Positions 23,425-32,689 of a stretch of DNA of 51,424 nt are shown one piece after another. Source of the DNA: Chloroflexota bacterium (GTDB lineage Bacteria > Chloroflexota > Anaerolineae > UBA4142); assembly GCA_016219275.1 (NCBI GenBank), contig JACRBM010000041.1, positions 1 through 51,424 of the forward strand, in the 5' to 3' direction. The position numbers and the translations under genes are program-made. Within the stretch, counting starts at the first letter, position 1, and the number at the start of each line of letters is the position of its first letter. The notes under the pieces were generated by a model that saw only the letters and a program-made list of their open reading frames with translations, did not search any database and had not been told where the DNA came from.

Positions 23425-26160
23425 ATGCTTGCTTTCCGCGCCGCGCACGCGCCGCTGTTCAAAATTCTATCCAACCGCGATGTCTGGGCAATCGCATTCC
23501 TGTTCGCGTTTCCGTGGCTTTATTTTTGGCGCGTGACGCTGGGACAAGCCGTTTGGTTTACCACCGACATTATGCTGTTGTATCATCCTTTCGGCGTCGA
23601 GCTTTCGCGCGCGCTCGCCGAGAATCGCCTGCCACTTTGGTCGCCAAATTTCATTGCCGGTTTTCCGCTTATCGCCGAAGGACACGTCGCGACATTTTCC
23701 CCGATCTATTTGTTGCTCTTTAAATTCTTGCCGCCGCATTTCGCGATTTCATATGGGATGGTGTTGCATCTATCATGGATAGGCGTTGGGATGTACGTGT
23801 GTGCGCGTGCAATGCAATTGAATCGTCCGAGCGCGTTACTTGCCGGTTTCATTTTTTCTTTCAACGGTTTGACGCTCGAAAAACTGTATCATACTCCGAT
23901 TCTCGTCGCCAGCGCCTGGCTCCCCTGGCTCATTTTCTTGCACAGCCAATTCCTCCACACGCACAAACGCATTTGGTTTCTGCTTTTGACGTTCAGTATC
24001 GGTTTGCAACTCGTCTCTGGATTTCCGCAGACCGCGTTGTTGAGCGCAATGACCCTGGGATTATTCGGCTTGTTTGAAATCGTAACCGAGCAAGCGTATG
24101 CCCCGCTTCGGCGATTTCTAGTCTCGACGATCCTTCCGCTGGGATTGGGCGCGGGCATCGCGGCGATTCAAATCGTTCCGACGATGGAACTGATTCAGCA
24201 ATCCGTTCGCGGCGCGGCGATGAGCAAGGACTATCTAACCGAGTATTCTTTGCCGCCATCTTTTCTCGCGCAATTTATCTTCCCGTACACACAAGGCGAA
24301 CCGATCGAACACACGAACGAATACTGGGCATACTTCGGCATCGCGCCTTTTGCGCTCGCCATACTCGCGCCGCTCATACGCCGCACCCGGCGCACGCTTT
24401 TTTTGACGCTGTTCGTGCTCATCACATTGTCATTTGCGCTCGGCAGTTTCAACCCGGCATACGAATTGATTTACCGGCTACCACTCTTCAACTTGTTTCG
24501 CACACCCGCGCGCTATATTTTCTTGGCGCTGTTTGGCGCGATTCTACTCAGCGCGATCGCGTTCGACGAATTGTCGAATCGGTTGGCATCCTCGCGCGTG
24601 AACAAAAAAGCGATTGGCATCGCGACGATCCTGGGCGCGCTCGCAGGCATTTCGTTTTGGCTCACTCAATCGCAATCGCTCGAGTTTTGGCTCACCGCGT
24701 GGCAATGGCTTCCGTTCGCGATTGGCATTGGCGCGGTGTGCTTCATCGCACTCGCTTGGCGACGAAAAATTTTACGCGCCACGTTCATCGCGACATTGCT
24801 GGGCTTGACCTTGTTCGATCTCGTGAGTTTTGCGCCACCCTTTCTTTTCACGCTCGCACAACTGACCCCGCCTTCGTACGTCGAGACGCCACCGCGCGTT
24901 GTGAATGCCCTGGGTGAACCGCGCGTGACGGATCGCGTGTTAACGGATCTGTCCATCGTGCCGAGCGTCCCGGCAGTGCGCGGTAGTCTTGCACCCAACC
25001 AAGCGACCGTGTATGGACGTCAGAGCGCGCAAGTGTACTCGCCGTTGCCGTACGCGCGACACGAAGAGTACCTCAATCTTTTGTCCGCGCCCATGTTGAA
25101 TTTACTGAACGTGCGCTATTTCATGTTGCCGTTGGAACCACGCACGCATCGCATCGCCGCGCCAACCCAATCGCTCGCGTGGTTGCTCAACAATGAACCA
25201 GCGCGCATCGCGGCAACGCTCGCCTCGGCAATCCAGGTCACATCGTTCACCGAACAAACCGCGAATCTGCCCGCCGGCACTCTGGCGGCGCACATCGTTC
25301 TGACCTTGGACGATAACAGTACTCTACAATTTCCGTTGCGGGTCAGCGTCGAAACGGATGACTGGGATTTCGACCGCGCGAATGACACCAGGACAGCGCA
25401 ACATCCACGCGCGCGTGTCGCGCACAGTTATCCCGGTGCGACGCGCGCGTACGGGAAATTGTTCGAGGCGCATACCTATCGCGCGCGCTACGAACTCGCG
25501 CCGGCGCGGCGCATCGTCGCGATGAATGTGGAATCGGCGCTACCAGACGGACGCTTGTGCATCGAAAGTGTATCGCTCATCGGCGAGAACAATCAAGCCA
25601 TTTCATTGGCAACCCTTACCGGCAAGCCCAACTTGTCTGTGGCGTACATGAGCGATACGGTCGGCGCGTGGGAAAATCGCGATCAGTTGCCGCGCGCGTT
25701 CATCGTTCACACCGCCGAGATCGCCGATGACGCGACGGCATTTGCGCGTTTGCAAAAACCGGATTTCCCTGCCGACCGAATTGTACTGTTGGAACAAGGG
25801 GTTCCGCTTCAATTCAATGGCGATAATTCTCTGGATCGCGTTGAAATCCGCGATTACAAACCAGAGCACATCGCCTTGCGCGCGGCAACTGATCGCCCAG
25901 GTTATTTGGTGCTGACGGACGCCTGGTATCCTGGGTGGAACGCGTGGGTGGATGCTGAGCCAATCCCTATTTCGCGCGCCGATGTGCTATTCCGCGCCGT
26001 ACCGCTTGAATCCGGCGAACATGATATCGTATTCGATTATCAACCGATGTCACTCGTCCTGGGCGCGGGCATCAGTGCATTGTGCGGGTTGGTCACTCTG
26101 GGCATCGCTTTTTTCATTGAAGGTTTCGTTTCGCACAACCGGCAAACTGAATTGCGTTAG
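23425..26160 (+). CDS. YfhO-family large membrane protein
   Basis: This 911-residue protein has about a dozen membrane segments in the first 500 residues, with DIMLLYHPFGVELSRALAENRLPLWSPNFIAGFPLIAEG in the first external loop, as in YfhO/GT-C proteins. YfhO relatives are implicated in glycosylation of teichoic acids or surface proteins. The C-terminal 400 residues form an external, beta-rich region, ending with one more helix. ATG 23416 lies inside the -10 box, so ATG 23425 is preferred. No Shine-Dalgarno is seen, fitting a leaderless message. Confidence 0.8.
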   Translation: MLAFRAAHAPLFKILSNRDVWAIAFLFAFPWLYFWRVTLGQAVWFTTDIMLLYHPFGVELSRALAENRLPLWSPNFIAGFPLIAEGHVATFSPIYLLLFKFLPPHFAISYGMVLHLSWIGVGMYVCARAMQLNRPSALLAGFIFSFNGLTLEKLYHTPILVASAWLPWLIFLHSQFLHTHKRIWFLLLTFSIGLQLVSGFPQTALLSAMTLGLFGLFEIVTEQAYAPLRRFLVSTILPLGLGAGIAAIQIVPTMELIQQSVRGAAMSKDYLTEYSLPPSFLAQFIFPYTQGEPIEHTNEYWAYFGIAPFALAILAPLIRRTRRTLFLTLFVLITLSFALGSFNPAYELIYRLPLFNLFRTPARYIFLALFGAILLSAIAFDELSNRLASSRVNKKAIGIATILGALAGISFWLTQSQSLEFWLTAWQWLPFAIGIGAVCFIALAWRRKILRATFIATLLGLTLFDLVSFAPPFLFTLAQLTPPSYVETPPRVVNALGEPRVTDRVLTDLSIVPSVPAVRGSLAPNQATVYGRQSAQVYSPLPYARHEEYLNLLSAPMLNLLNVRYFMLPLEPRTHRIAAPTQSLAWLLNNEPARIAATLASAIQVTSFTEQTANLPAGTLAAHIVLTLDDNSTLQFPLRVSVETDDWDFDRANDTRTAQHPRARVAHSYPGATRAYGKLFEAHTYRARYELAPARRIVAMNVESALPDGRLCIESVSLIGENNQAISLATLTGKPNLSVAYMSDTVGAWENRDQLPRAFIVHTAEIADDATAFARLQKPDFPADRIVLLEQGVPLQFNGDNSLDRVEIRDYKPEHIALRAATDRPGYLVLTDAWYPGWNAWVDAEPIPISRADVLFRAVPLESGEHDIVFDYQPMSLVLGAGISALCGLVTLGIAFFIEGFVSHNRQTELR

Positions 26161-26164
26161 CACG

Positions 26165-28081
26165 ATGAACCAAACATCTCAAGCAAATCATCCCAACAAA
26201 TTTCAAGCAAACCTGGCGCGTGGATTCGGCTGGGGCGCAGGTTTGATCATCATCATTCTGTACAGCCCAGTGTTCGCCGCGTACTTTAATGCCGACGATT
26301 TTAGTTTTCTTCGATTCTTGCATTTCAACCGCGCGGCGATGTTGAACGGACTACAGTGGGAGGAATGGTTCATCGGCGGCATCGTCAACTATAGCGTCTT
26401 TCGTCCGATGAGCCACGTGTATTGGTTGCTCAACTTTATCGCGTTTGGGCTGGAACCATTCGGTTACCATGCGGTCAGTGTGTTGAGCCACTGGATCGTA
26501 TCTCTGCTCGTTTTCATCTTGATCTATTTGCTCACGCGCCAACGCGTGACCGCTGGCATCGGCGCGCTCATCTTCGCGAGTATGCCGGTTCATGCCGAAG
26601 CCGTATCCTGGCTCGCCGCGAACTATGACGTGTGGTGCGGCATCTATTTTCTTCTCGCCATTTCTTTTTTCATTTTATATCGCCGGAAACTGGCGTGGCG
26701 TTTTTACTTGATCGCGTTGATCGCGTTCGCACTCGCGCTATCCTCGCGCGAAACCGCGTTGACGTTTCCCGCCATCGTATTCGCCTACGATGCAATTTAT
26801 TGGCGTCAACATCGAACGGACTTGCGACGCATCGTGATCGAGCACATTCCGTTCTGGGTCGTGGCGGCTGGACGATTGATTTTTTTCGGGCACGGTTATC
26901 GCGGGCTGACGCTCGCGCCGGAGGGATGGGCGTACTACGTTGACGCGAATCTCGCGCGCGTTTTCGATCCGCTCGCCGAATCCTTGGGCGACCTGCGCTG
27001 GGTCGCCCTGGGATGCGTCGCGTGTTTGTTGCTCGCTTATCGTTGGCGCGCCGAAATCATTTTCGGTTTGCTGTGGATTCCAATCACATTATTCACCACA
27101 ACAGTTGGCGGCGTGAATGATCGCTCGTTCTACATTCCATCGTTTGGCGTGGCGCTGGTCGGAGCAATCGTCTTGGCGTCATTCGTGCAGCACAAAACCT
27201 GGGTCGCGCGGATTGCCGGACTGGCGGGCGTCGGCGCGGTGATTCTGCTGTACAGCAATTCGCTCTGGGCGCGCAACCAAGCGTATGTCCGCGCGAGCCA
27301 GGTAACCCAGGCGATTCTGCAACGCGTCACCGAGTCGCATCCGACGATGCCGCCCGAGGCGCGCCTCGTTTTTGCCGGCGTGCCCGATGCAACGACCGAA
27401 GGCGCGCCGGTTTTTGGCGCGGGATTCTGGGAAGCGCTCACGATTGTTTACGACGATCCATCGCTACAAATTTCAAAATCATCCCGGTTTCCGATTTGGC
27501 TCGACGACCTCGACCGCACCTTTTTCTTTCAAGTGGACCATCGCCGCGTCGCCGAACGCGCCGACTTGATCGCGACGCTCGCATCGCGCAAACAGTGCGC
27601 CGATTTCTCGCGTCCCGCGCTGACCTGGGATTTTTCGCGCGATTCGCAAGGGTGGGTCGCCTGGAACGATTTGGACGAATTGGCGAATCGCGATGGCGCG
27701 CTCATCACGCGCGCAACCGGCGATGATCCGTATATGGGCAGTCCCGTGTTCGACATTCCCAGTCTCGCGCTGGGCGACATCGAGATCACGCTGCGCGTCC
27801 GCGCGGCGCAACCGACGTTTGCGGGCGAGGTCTACTGGCTCACCGCCGACCAACCCGATTTCTCGCCCGTGCTCAAGCAATCGTTCATTGGGCAAGCCGA
27901 TGGCGCGTGGCACACCTATCGCGTGGACATGGCGAAGAGCGGGATGCTGTGGCTCGACCATCGCGTCACGCGTCTGCGGCTCGATCCAGTCGCGATGCCG
28001 GCAGACATCGCGATTCGATCCATTCAGGTCAACGTTCACTGCGAACCGGCGGAAACCGCGCGCTGTGTTTGTCCGCGTTAA
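26165..28081 (+). CDS. Membrane protein, GT39/TMTC-like with extracytoplasmic C-terminal domain
   Basis: This 638-residue protein (ATG 26165, 4 nt after the preceding stop) begins with a cytoplasmic tail and a helix. The first loop reads FNADDFSFLRFL, and the acidic DD there is where GT-C enzymes keep catalytic residues. About ten further helices follow; after them the last 200 residues are an external domain with a beta-sandwich look (LTWDFSRDSQGWVAWNDLDEL). Together with the previous two genes it suggests a membrane glycosylation cluster. The substrate is unknown. Confidence 0.7.
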   Translation: MNQTSQANHPNKFQANLARGFGWGAGLIIIILYSPVFAAYFNADDFSFLRFLHFNRAAMLNGLQWEEWFIGGIVNYSVFRPMSHVYWLLNFIAFGLEPFGYHAVSVLSHWIVSLLVFILIYLLTRQRVTAGIGALIFASMPVHAEAVSWLAANYDVWCGIYFLLAISFFILYRRKLAWRFYLIALIAFALALSSRETALTFPAIVFAYDAIYWRQHRTDLRRIVIEHIPFWVVAAGRLIFFGHGYRGLTLAPEGWAYYVDANLARVFDPLAESLGDLRWVALGCVACLLLAYRWRAEIIFGLLWIPITLFTTTVGGVNDRSFYIPSFGVALVGAIVLASFVQHKTWVARIAGLAGVGAVILLYSNSLWARNQAYVRASQVTQAILQRVTESHPTMPPEARLVFAGVPDATTEGAPVFGAGFWEALTIVYDDPSLQISKSSRFPIWLDDLDRTFFFQVDHRRVAERADLIATLASRKQCADFSRPALTWDFSRDSQGWVAWNDLDELANRDGALITRATGDDPYMGSPVFDIPSLALGDIEITLRVRAAQPTFAGEVYWLTADQPDFSPVLKQSFIGQADGAWHTYRVDMAKSGMLWLDHRVTRLRLDPVAMPADIAIRSIQVNVHCEPAETARCVCPR

Positions 28082-28093
28082 ATATCGCACTAC

Positions 28094-28122
28094 TTGACAC
28101 AGTTCCAATTACAGGTTACAAA
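28094..28122 (+). promoter_or_regulatory. Possible promoter
   Basis: TTGACA (28094-28099), 17 nt, TACAAA (28117-28122), followed by the start at 28169. Confidence 0.45.
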
Positions 28123-28168
28123 GCAGAACAAATTCAATGCGATCTTTGACACTCGAAATGAATCTCCG

Positions 28169-28978
28169 ATGACCAACCCAACTTTCTTTTCACCCGCCGA
28201 CTATGCCTTGTTCGAAAGCGGCATTACCACCAATCCCGAATACGACGGCGAGCGCGAACGCGTGCGCGAAAAACTCGTTACGCTACACAAGAGCATTTAT
28301 CCGGAAATTCGCAAACAGAAATGGGACCTGCACCCACACTGGATGCCGCAGTGGCTCATCAGCGCATCACGCATTTCGCCCGCCACCCCGCGCGTCGAGT
28401 TTATGACGTTGCGGTACTCCAAGCCCGAAACGACGATCAAGTTGATGAAGAAACAACTGATCGAAGACTTTGGACACTTTTACGCGAACGCGATGCTCGC
28501 GGCTCGCGTTGACAAGAGCGGCTTTGCGATTGAACTGCTCATCAGCGAAAAAGCGTGGGTGGACGGACAGAATTTGAAAAGTCGTCTCGAAGAGAACGCG
28601 ACCCAGCGCGGTCATTTTCGCGCGCTGCTCGCCGAACTGGGCGGCGAACACACCTTGCGTCTCACGCAATTCGTGCGTCCCGACGACGGCTATCCAGGGT
28701 ATCAAGAAATTTTGCGCGCCAAAGCCAGTCGCCTGGTCAACGTGGGCATGTTGAACTCGACGATGGACAAGTATAAACCGGGCGGGCACGAGTTGCGCCT
28801 CGGCATCACGTATGCGCCTAATGACAAACGACTGCATCCCGACGACATCGCGACCGAGATTTTGAAACGCGTCGAGCAGTTGTATCCGATTTACGCGTTT
28901 CTCAGTTGGTCGCCCAAAAATGATTATAGAAAGAATCACAACCATGCTCATCAAAAATCATCTCGCCGAACTGGTTAA
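28169..28978 (+). CDS. Uncharacterised 269-aa protein
   Basis: The protein is soluble, without signal or membrane segments, and not recognised. It has charged helical stretches (YDGERERVREKLVTLHKSI), a Trp-rich loop (KWDLHPHWMPQWL) and a basic C-terminus rich in His and Lys. ATG 28169 is the first in-frame ATG; the frame upstream lacks conserved character. The 3' end overlaps the argS start (28944) by 35 nt, so the true end may not be critical for function. Confidence 0.65.
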   Translation: MTNPTFFSPADYALFESGITTNPEYDGERERVREKLVTLHKSIYPEIRKQKWDLHPHWMPQWLISASRISPATPRVEFMTLRYSKPETTIKLMKKQLIEDFGHFYANAMLAARVDKSGFAIELLISEKAWVDGQNLKSRLEENATQRGHFRALLAELGGEHTLRLTQFVRPDDGYPGYQEILRAKASRLVNVGMLNSTMDKYKPGGHELRLGITYAPNDKRLHPDDIATEILKRVEQLYPIYAFLSWSPKNDYRKNHNHAHQKSSRRTG

Positions 28979-30635
28979 ACACGCGATCCTCTCCGCGCAA
29001 AACGCCGGGGCGCTCCCCGCGTTCGCGATGCCTGACACGTTTGTCGAACGCGCGCAACGCAAAGAGTGGGGCGACTATTCGACCGCGCTGGCGTTAAAAC
29101 TCGCGCGCGAAGCGAAACGCGCGCCGCTACAAATCGCGCAAACCATCGCCGCACATTTTCCGAACGACGACACGATTGCAAAAGTGGAAGCAACCGCGCC
29201 TGGCTTTGTAAACATCACGCTCAACGATGCGTGGCTCACGCGCCAAGTCGAAGAAATTCTCGCGCAAGGCGCGCGCTTTGGCGATGTGCCCACCGCAAAA
29301 CCTGAACACGTCCAGGTTGAGTACGTCAGCGCGAATCCAACCGGACCGTTGCACATCGGCGGAGGACGGAACGGCGCGATTGGCGACACGCTGGCAAATA
29401 TATTACAAGCATCGGGTCACGATGTTCAACGCGAATTCTACATCAACGATAACGGCACCCAGGTGCGACTCTTTGGTGCGAGTGTTTTCGCGCGATACGC
29501 GCAGACGCTCGGTCGTGACGAGCCATTTCCGGAAAAAGGGTATCAAGGCGCGTATGTGATCGAAATGGGAGAACAGATCGCGCAGGAACAGGGCGAACGA
29601 TTTTTGCGAATGCCGCGCGATCAAGCCCTTCGTGAACTCGGGCGCATGGGCATCGCCACCGTGTTGAGCGATTACGCCAAGACACTCGCGCGGATGGGCG
29701 TGCGCTTTGACAATTGGTTTTCCGAGCGGTCGCTGCACGAAGGCGGATTGTTCTCGCAAGTGTTTCAGGTCTTGAAAGACAAGGGCTTGACCGTCGAAAA
29801 GGATGGCGCGATTTGGTTCGCCGCGCAAGAGTTGGGCGAAGACAAGGACGCGGTGTTGATCCGCTCGCCGCAAGTGATCGCGGAGCCGGACGAGCGACCG
29901 ACGTACCTGGCGTCCGATGTCGCGTACGTGTGGAACAAGTTGGTCGTCCGGAAATTTGATCGCGCGATTTACATCTGGGGCGCGGATCATCACGGCGACG
30001 TGCCGCGCGTACTTGCTGTCGCGCGCGCGCTGGGACTCGATCCCGCGCGAGTCATCATCCTGATTCATCAGTTCGTCAACCTGAAACGCGGCAGCGAGTT
30101 GGTCAAGATGAGCAAGCGCGCTGGCGAGTATGTCACGATGGACGAGCTGATTGACGAAGTTGGCGCGGATGCAGTGCGCTTTATGCTGATCTCGCAATCC
30201 GCGAACACGACGATGGACTTCGATCTCGAACTGGCGAAAAAACAATCGGACGAAAATCCGGTGTACTATGTGCAGTACGCGCACGCGCGCATCGCCAGCA
30301 TTCTCGCCAAAGCGAACGAAGTTGGCATCACGAGCGCAGACGGCGACGTGGCGCTGCTCACGCATCCCGCCGAACTCGATTTGATTCGCGAACTGTTGCG
30401 CTTGCCTGAAATTGTCGAACTCGCGGCGACGAAACTCGAACCGCATCATCTACCGCATTACGCGATTGAACTCGCCGGCATCTTTCACGCGTTCTACAAG
30501 CAGTGCCGCGTCCTGTCGTCCGAACCCGGCGACGCCGCGATCAGCCGCGCGCGTTTGAAACTCGTCGCCGCCGCCAAGAGCACACTCGCGCGCACGTTGA
30601 GCTTAATAGGCGTGCGCGCGCCAGAGACGATGTGA
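28944..30635 (+). CDS. argS: Arginyl-tRNA synthetase
   Basis: ArgS (563 aa) charges tRNA-Arg. The N-terminal additional domain (about residues 1-100) precedes the HIGH-type motif SANPTGPLHIGGGRNGAIGD (HIGG 137-140). The KMSKR motif sits near residues 388-392 (VKMSKRAGEYVTMDEL). The DALR anticodon-binding domain closes the protein, ending SLIGVRAPETM. All normal features are present and the length is typical. The start at 28944 lies inside the preceding ORF. Confidence 0.96.
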   Translation: MLIKNHLAELVKHAILSAQNAGALPAFAMPDTFVERAQRKEWGDYSTALALKLAREAKRAPLQIAQTIAAHFPNDDTIAKVEATAPGFVNITLNDAWLTRQVEEILAQGARFGDVPTAKPEHVQVEYVSANPTGPLHIGGGRNGAIGDTLANILQASGHDVQREFYINDNGTQVRLFGASVFARYAQTLGRDEPFPEKGYQGAYVIEMGEQIAQEQGERFLRMPRDQALRELGRMGIATVLSDYAKTLARMGVRFDNWFSERSLHEGGLFSQVFQVLKDKGLTVEKDGAIWFAAQELGEDKDAVLIRSPQVIAEPDERPTYLASDVAYVWNKLVVRKFDRAIYIWGADHHGDVPRVLAVARALGLDPARVIILIHQFVNLKRGSELVKMSKRAGEYVTMDELIDEVGADAVRFMLISQSANTTMDFDLELAKKQSDENPVYYVQYAHARIASILAKANEVGITSADGDVALLTHPAELDLIRELLRLPEIVELAATKLEPHHLPHYAIELAGIFHAFYKQCRVLSSEPGDAAISRARLKLVAAAKSTLARTLSLIGVRAPETM

Positions 30636-30663
30636 GCCAGTGACGAGTGACGAGTAACGAGAA
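30634..30663. repeat. GAGTGAC heptad repeat
   Basis: CAGTGAC, GAGTGAC, GAGTAAC, GAGAAAT fill the whole 28-nt gap between argS and the next start. Confidence 0.6.
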
Positions 30664-31209
30664 ATGAAATCGCTTGCGATTGGTTGCGCGGGCTTGGTAC
30701 TCGGCATCATCATCGGCACGGTGCTCGCGTTTGGCGTAAATGCGTTGTTCGCCAGCCGCGCCGCTGAGAACGTCGTGGTACCGCAACCGTTGCCGGGACA
30801 ACCGGATGTTTCGGTGACGACGAGTACTGCGTACATCAACGCACAAATTCAACCCATCGCGCGTTCGAGCGGTCTCGCGCGCCAAATGACCCTCACGTTC
30901 AGCGCGCCCAATCTGTGCCGCGCAGTCGTCGTCAGCGATCTCGGCGCCGCGGTCACGTTGAACGCGACGATCACGCTGCGCGTCGCCGTACAAAACAATC
31001 GCATCGTGTTGACCGTGCAAGACACGCAGGTCAGCGGCGCGAGCATCGTGCAAGTCGTCGTGTCGCAACAAGTCGAAAAGATTCGCGCCCAAGCGGAAGA
31101 GCAAATCAATCGGCAACTGCAACGCGCATTGCAGGGCACCGGGATGCGGCTGGTCGGCATCAACATTACACCGAGCGATGTGACATTACAGTTCAAAACT
31201 GGACAGTGA
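30664..31209 (+). CDS. Membrane-anchored protein, possibly LmeA/DUF2993-like
   Basis: This 181-residue protein has one N-terminal membrane helix (residues 6-30) and an external alpha/beta domain (ITLRVAVQNNRIVLTVQDTQVSGASIVQ in shape), with an amphipathic helix EKIRAQAEEQINRQLQRALQ. The pattern of long strands plus amphipathic helix suggests a lipid-binding TULIP-like domain such as LmeA (DUF2993), but this is only a resemblance. The gene follows argS after a heptad repeat. Confidence 0.55.
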   Translation: MKSLAIGCAGLVLGIIIGTVLAFGVNALFASRAAENVVVPQPLPGQPDVSVTTSTAYINAQIQPIARSSGLARQMTLTFSAPNLCRAVVVSDLGAAVTLNATITLRVAVQNNRIVLTVQDTQVSGASIVQVVVSQQVEKIRAQAEEQINRQLQRALQGTGMRLVGINITPSDVTLQFKTGQ

Positions 31210-31224
31210 AGTTGAGCGTCTTGC

Positions 31225-31797
31225 GTGAACGACATTCCGATCATTTTATTCAAACGAGAAAAAGATTGGACGACCTGGCTCGACAAAAATCATGTCGCGT
31301 CGTCCGGCATCTGGATGAAGCTGGCAAAGAAAAACTCTGAGCTAGTTTCGATCACTTACGCTGAAGCGCTTCAAGTCGCGTTATGCTACGGCTGGATTGA
31401 TGGTCAGAAAAAAGGATTCGATGAATCCGCATGGCTTCAAAAATTTACGCCGCGCGGTGCGAAAAGTATTTGGTCCAAGATCAATCGCGAAAAAGCCGAC
31501 ATGCTCATCCAGAGCGGACGGATGAAACCTGCCGGGCTAAAAGCCATACAAGCGGCAAAGCAAGATGGACGATGGGATGCGGCGTACAGTTCATCGCGCA
31601 ATGCAACGATCCCGAACGATTTTCAGTCCGAGTTGGACGAGCACTCTAATGCAAAATCTTTTTTCGAAACGCTCGACCGCGCGAACCGCTACGCGATTCT
31701 CTTTCGACTTGAGACCGCCAAAAAAGCCGAGACCCGCGCCAAACAGATTCAGCAATTCATTCGCATGTTAGAAAAGCACGAAAAAATCCATCCATAA
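31225..31797 (+). CDS. YdeI/OmpD-associated family protein
   Basis: This 190-residue cytosolic protein has the family blocks SSGIWMKLAKKNSE, ALCYGWIDGQKKGFDESAWLQKFTPRGAKSIWSK and an Ala/Lys-rich C-terminal helix (RTIPN-type core NATIPNDFQSEL). Relatives are annotated as bacteriocin-protection/YdeI proteins, with little firm functional evidence. The start is GTG 31225, 15 nt after the preceding stop. Confidence 0.85.
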   Translation: MNDIPIILFKREKDWTTWLDKNHVASSGIWMKLAKKNSELVSITYAEALQVALCYGWIDGQKKGFDESAWLQKFTPRGAKSIWSKINREKADMLIQSGRMKPAGLKAIQAAKQDGRWDAAYSSSRNATIPNDFQSELDEHSNAKSFFETLDRANRYAILFRLETAKKAETRAKQIQQFIRMLEKHEKIHP

Positions 31798-31819
31798 CCA
31801 AATAGGATTATTCAATCCA

Positions 31820-31848
31820 TTGACACGGCACGCGCGGAATGTTACAAT
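31820..31848 (+). promoter_or_regulatory. Promoter of the LprG-like lipoprotein gene
   Basis: TTGACA (31820-31825), 17 nt, TACAAT (31843-31848). The predicted start lies about 8 nt before the ATG at 31863, so the leader is nearly absent. Confidence 0.8.
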
Positions 31849-31862
31849 CATCCCAGATACCT

Positions 31863-32609
31863 ATGAAGCCAAATTCCAGTACGCGCCGAGCTCTCCGGTT
31901 TCTCCTCATCGCGACTGCCGCGTGGCTTGCCGCGTGCTCTCTCGCGACGCCTCCCGCACCGCCTCCGCGCGACCTGGTCAATCAAGCCGCGCAAAAATTC
32001 TCCGCGATTCAATCGCTCCACTTTAGCATCGAGTTTAGCGGCGATCCGACGTACCTCGACCGCGCGCACACGCTGGCGTTGCGCCGCGTCGAAGGCGACG
32101 TAGTACGCCCTGACCGAATGCGCGCAAGCGTCAAAGCCGCGTTGCCGGGCGCGTACGTCCTCATCAACGCGATCGGCATCGGCGAACACCAATTCGCGAC
32201 GAATCCGCTCAACGGCAAGTGGGAAAAAATTCCAACCGAGTGGGGTTTTAATCCCGCGATTTTGTTTCAGTCGAGCACCGGTCTCGGCGCGTTGATGACC
32301 CAAGCGCAAAACCTCACCGCACTCGCGGACGAACATATCGAGAACCAACGTTATCATCGTTTACGCGGCGACATTGCCGGTACGGCGGTCGCGCCGATCA
32401 CGGGTTGGCTCATCGGCGACGGCACGATCCAGGTCGAGTTGTGGATCGGCGCGAACGATGCGCCGTTGCGCCGCATTCGTCTGACGGAAATCTTGCCGAA
32501 CGCGACGCCCTCGCCAGGCACACCCGTCCCGCCGACGCAATGGTTGATTGACCTGACCAAGTTCGATGTGCCGGTCGAAATCAATCAGCCGGAGATCGGA
32601 AGCAAGTAG
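31863..32609 (+). CDS. LppX/LprG-like lipoprotein
   Basis: This 248-residue protein has a signal peptide ending WLAAC (Cys25) and should be a membrane-anchored lipoprotein. The mature part begins with VNQAAQKFSAIQSLHFSIEFSG, followed by a region with alternating strands and amphipathic helices such as DEHIENQRYHRLRGDI. This arrangement is that of the LppX_LprAFG fold, a lipid-carrying half-barrel. In mycobacteria LprG carries triacylglycerol and PI-mannosides and is encoded with the MFS exporter Rv1410c/P55; here too an MFS gene follows, about 80 nt downstream. Confidence 0.75.
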   Translation: MKPNSSTRRALRFLLIATAAWLAACSLATPPAPPPRDLVNQAAQKFSAIQSLHFSIEFSGDPTYLDRAHTLALRRVEGDVVRPDRMRASVKAALPGAYVLINAIGIGEHQFATNPLNGKWEKIPTEWGFNPAILFQSSTGLGALMTQAQNLTALADEHIENQRYHRLRGDIAGTAVAPITGWLIGDGTIQVELWIGANDAPLRRIRLTEILPNATPSPGTPVPPTQWLIDLTKFDVPVEINQPEIGSK

Positions 32610-32689
32610 ACACGGAAACCGGGAATCAAGGGAAATGAGGGAACTTGACCTGTTTCCCTGTTTCCTTGTTTACTCCACACCATTATCCA

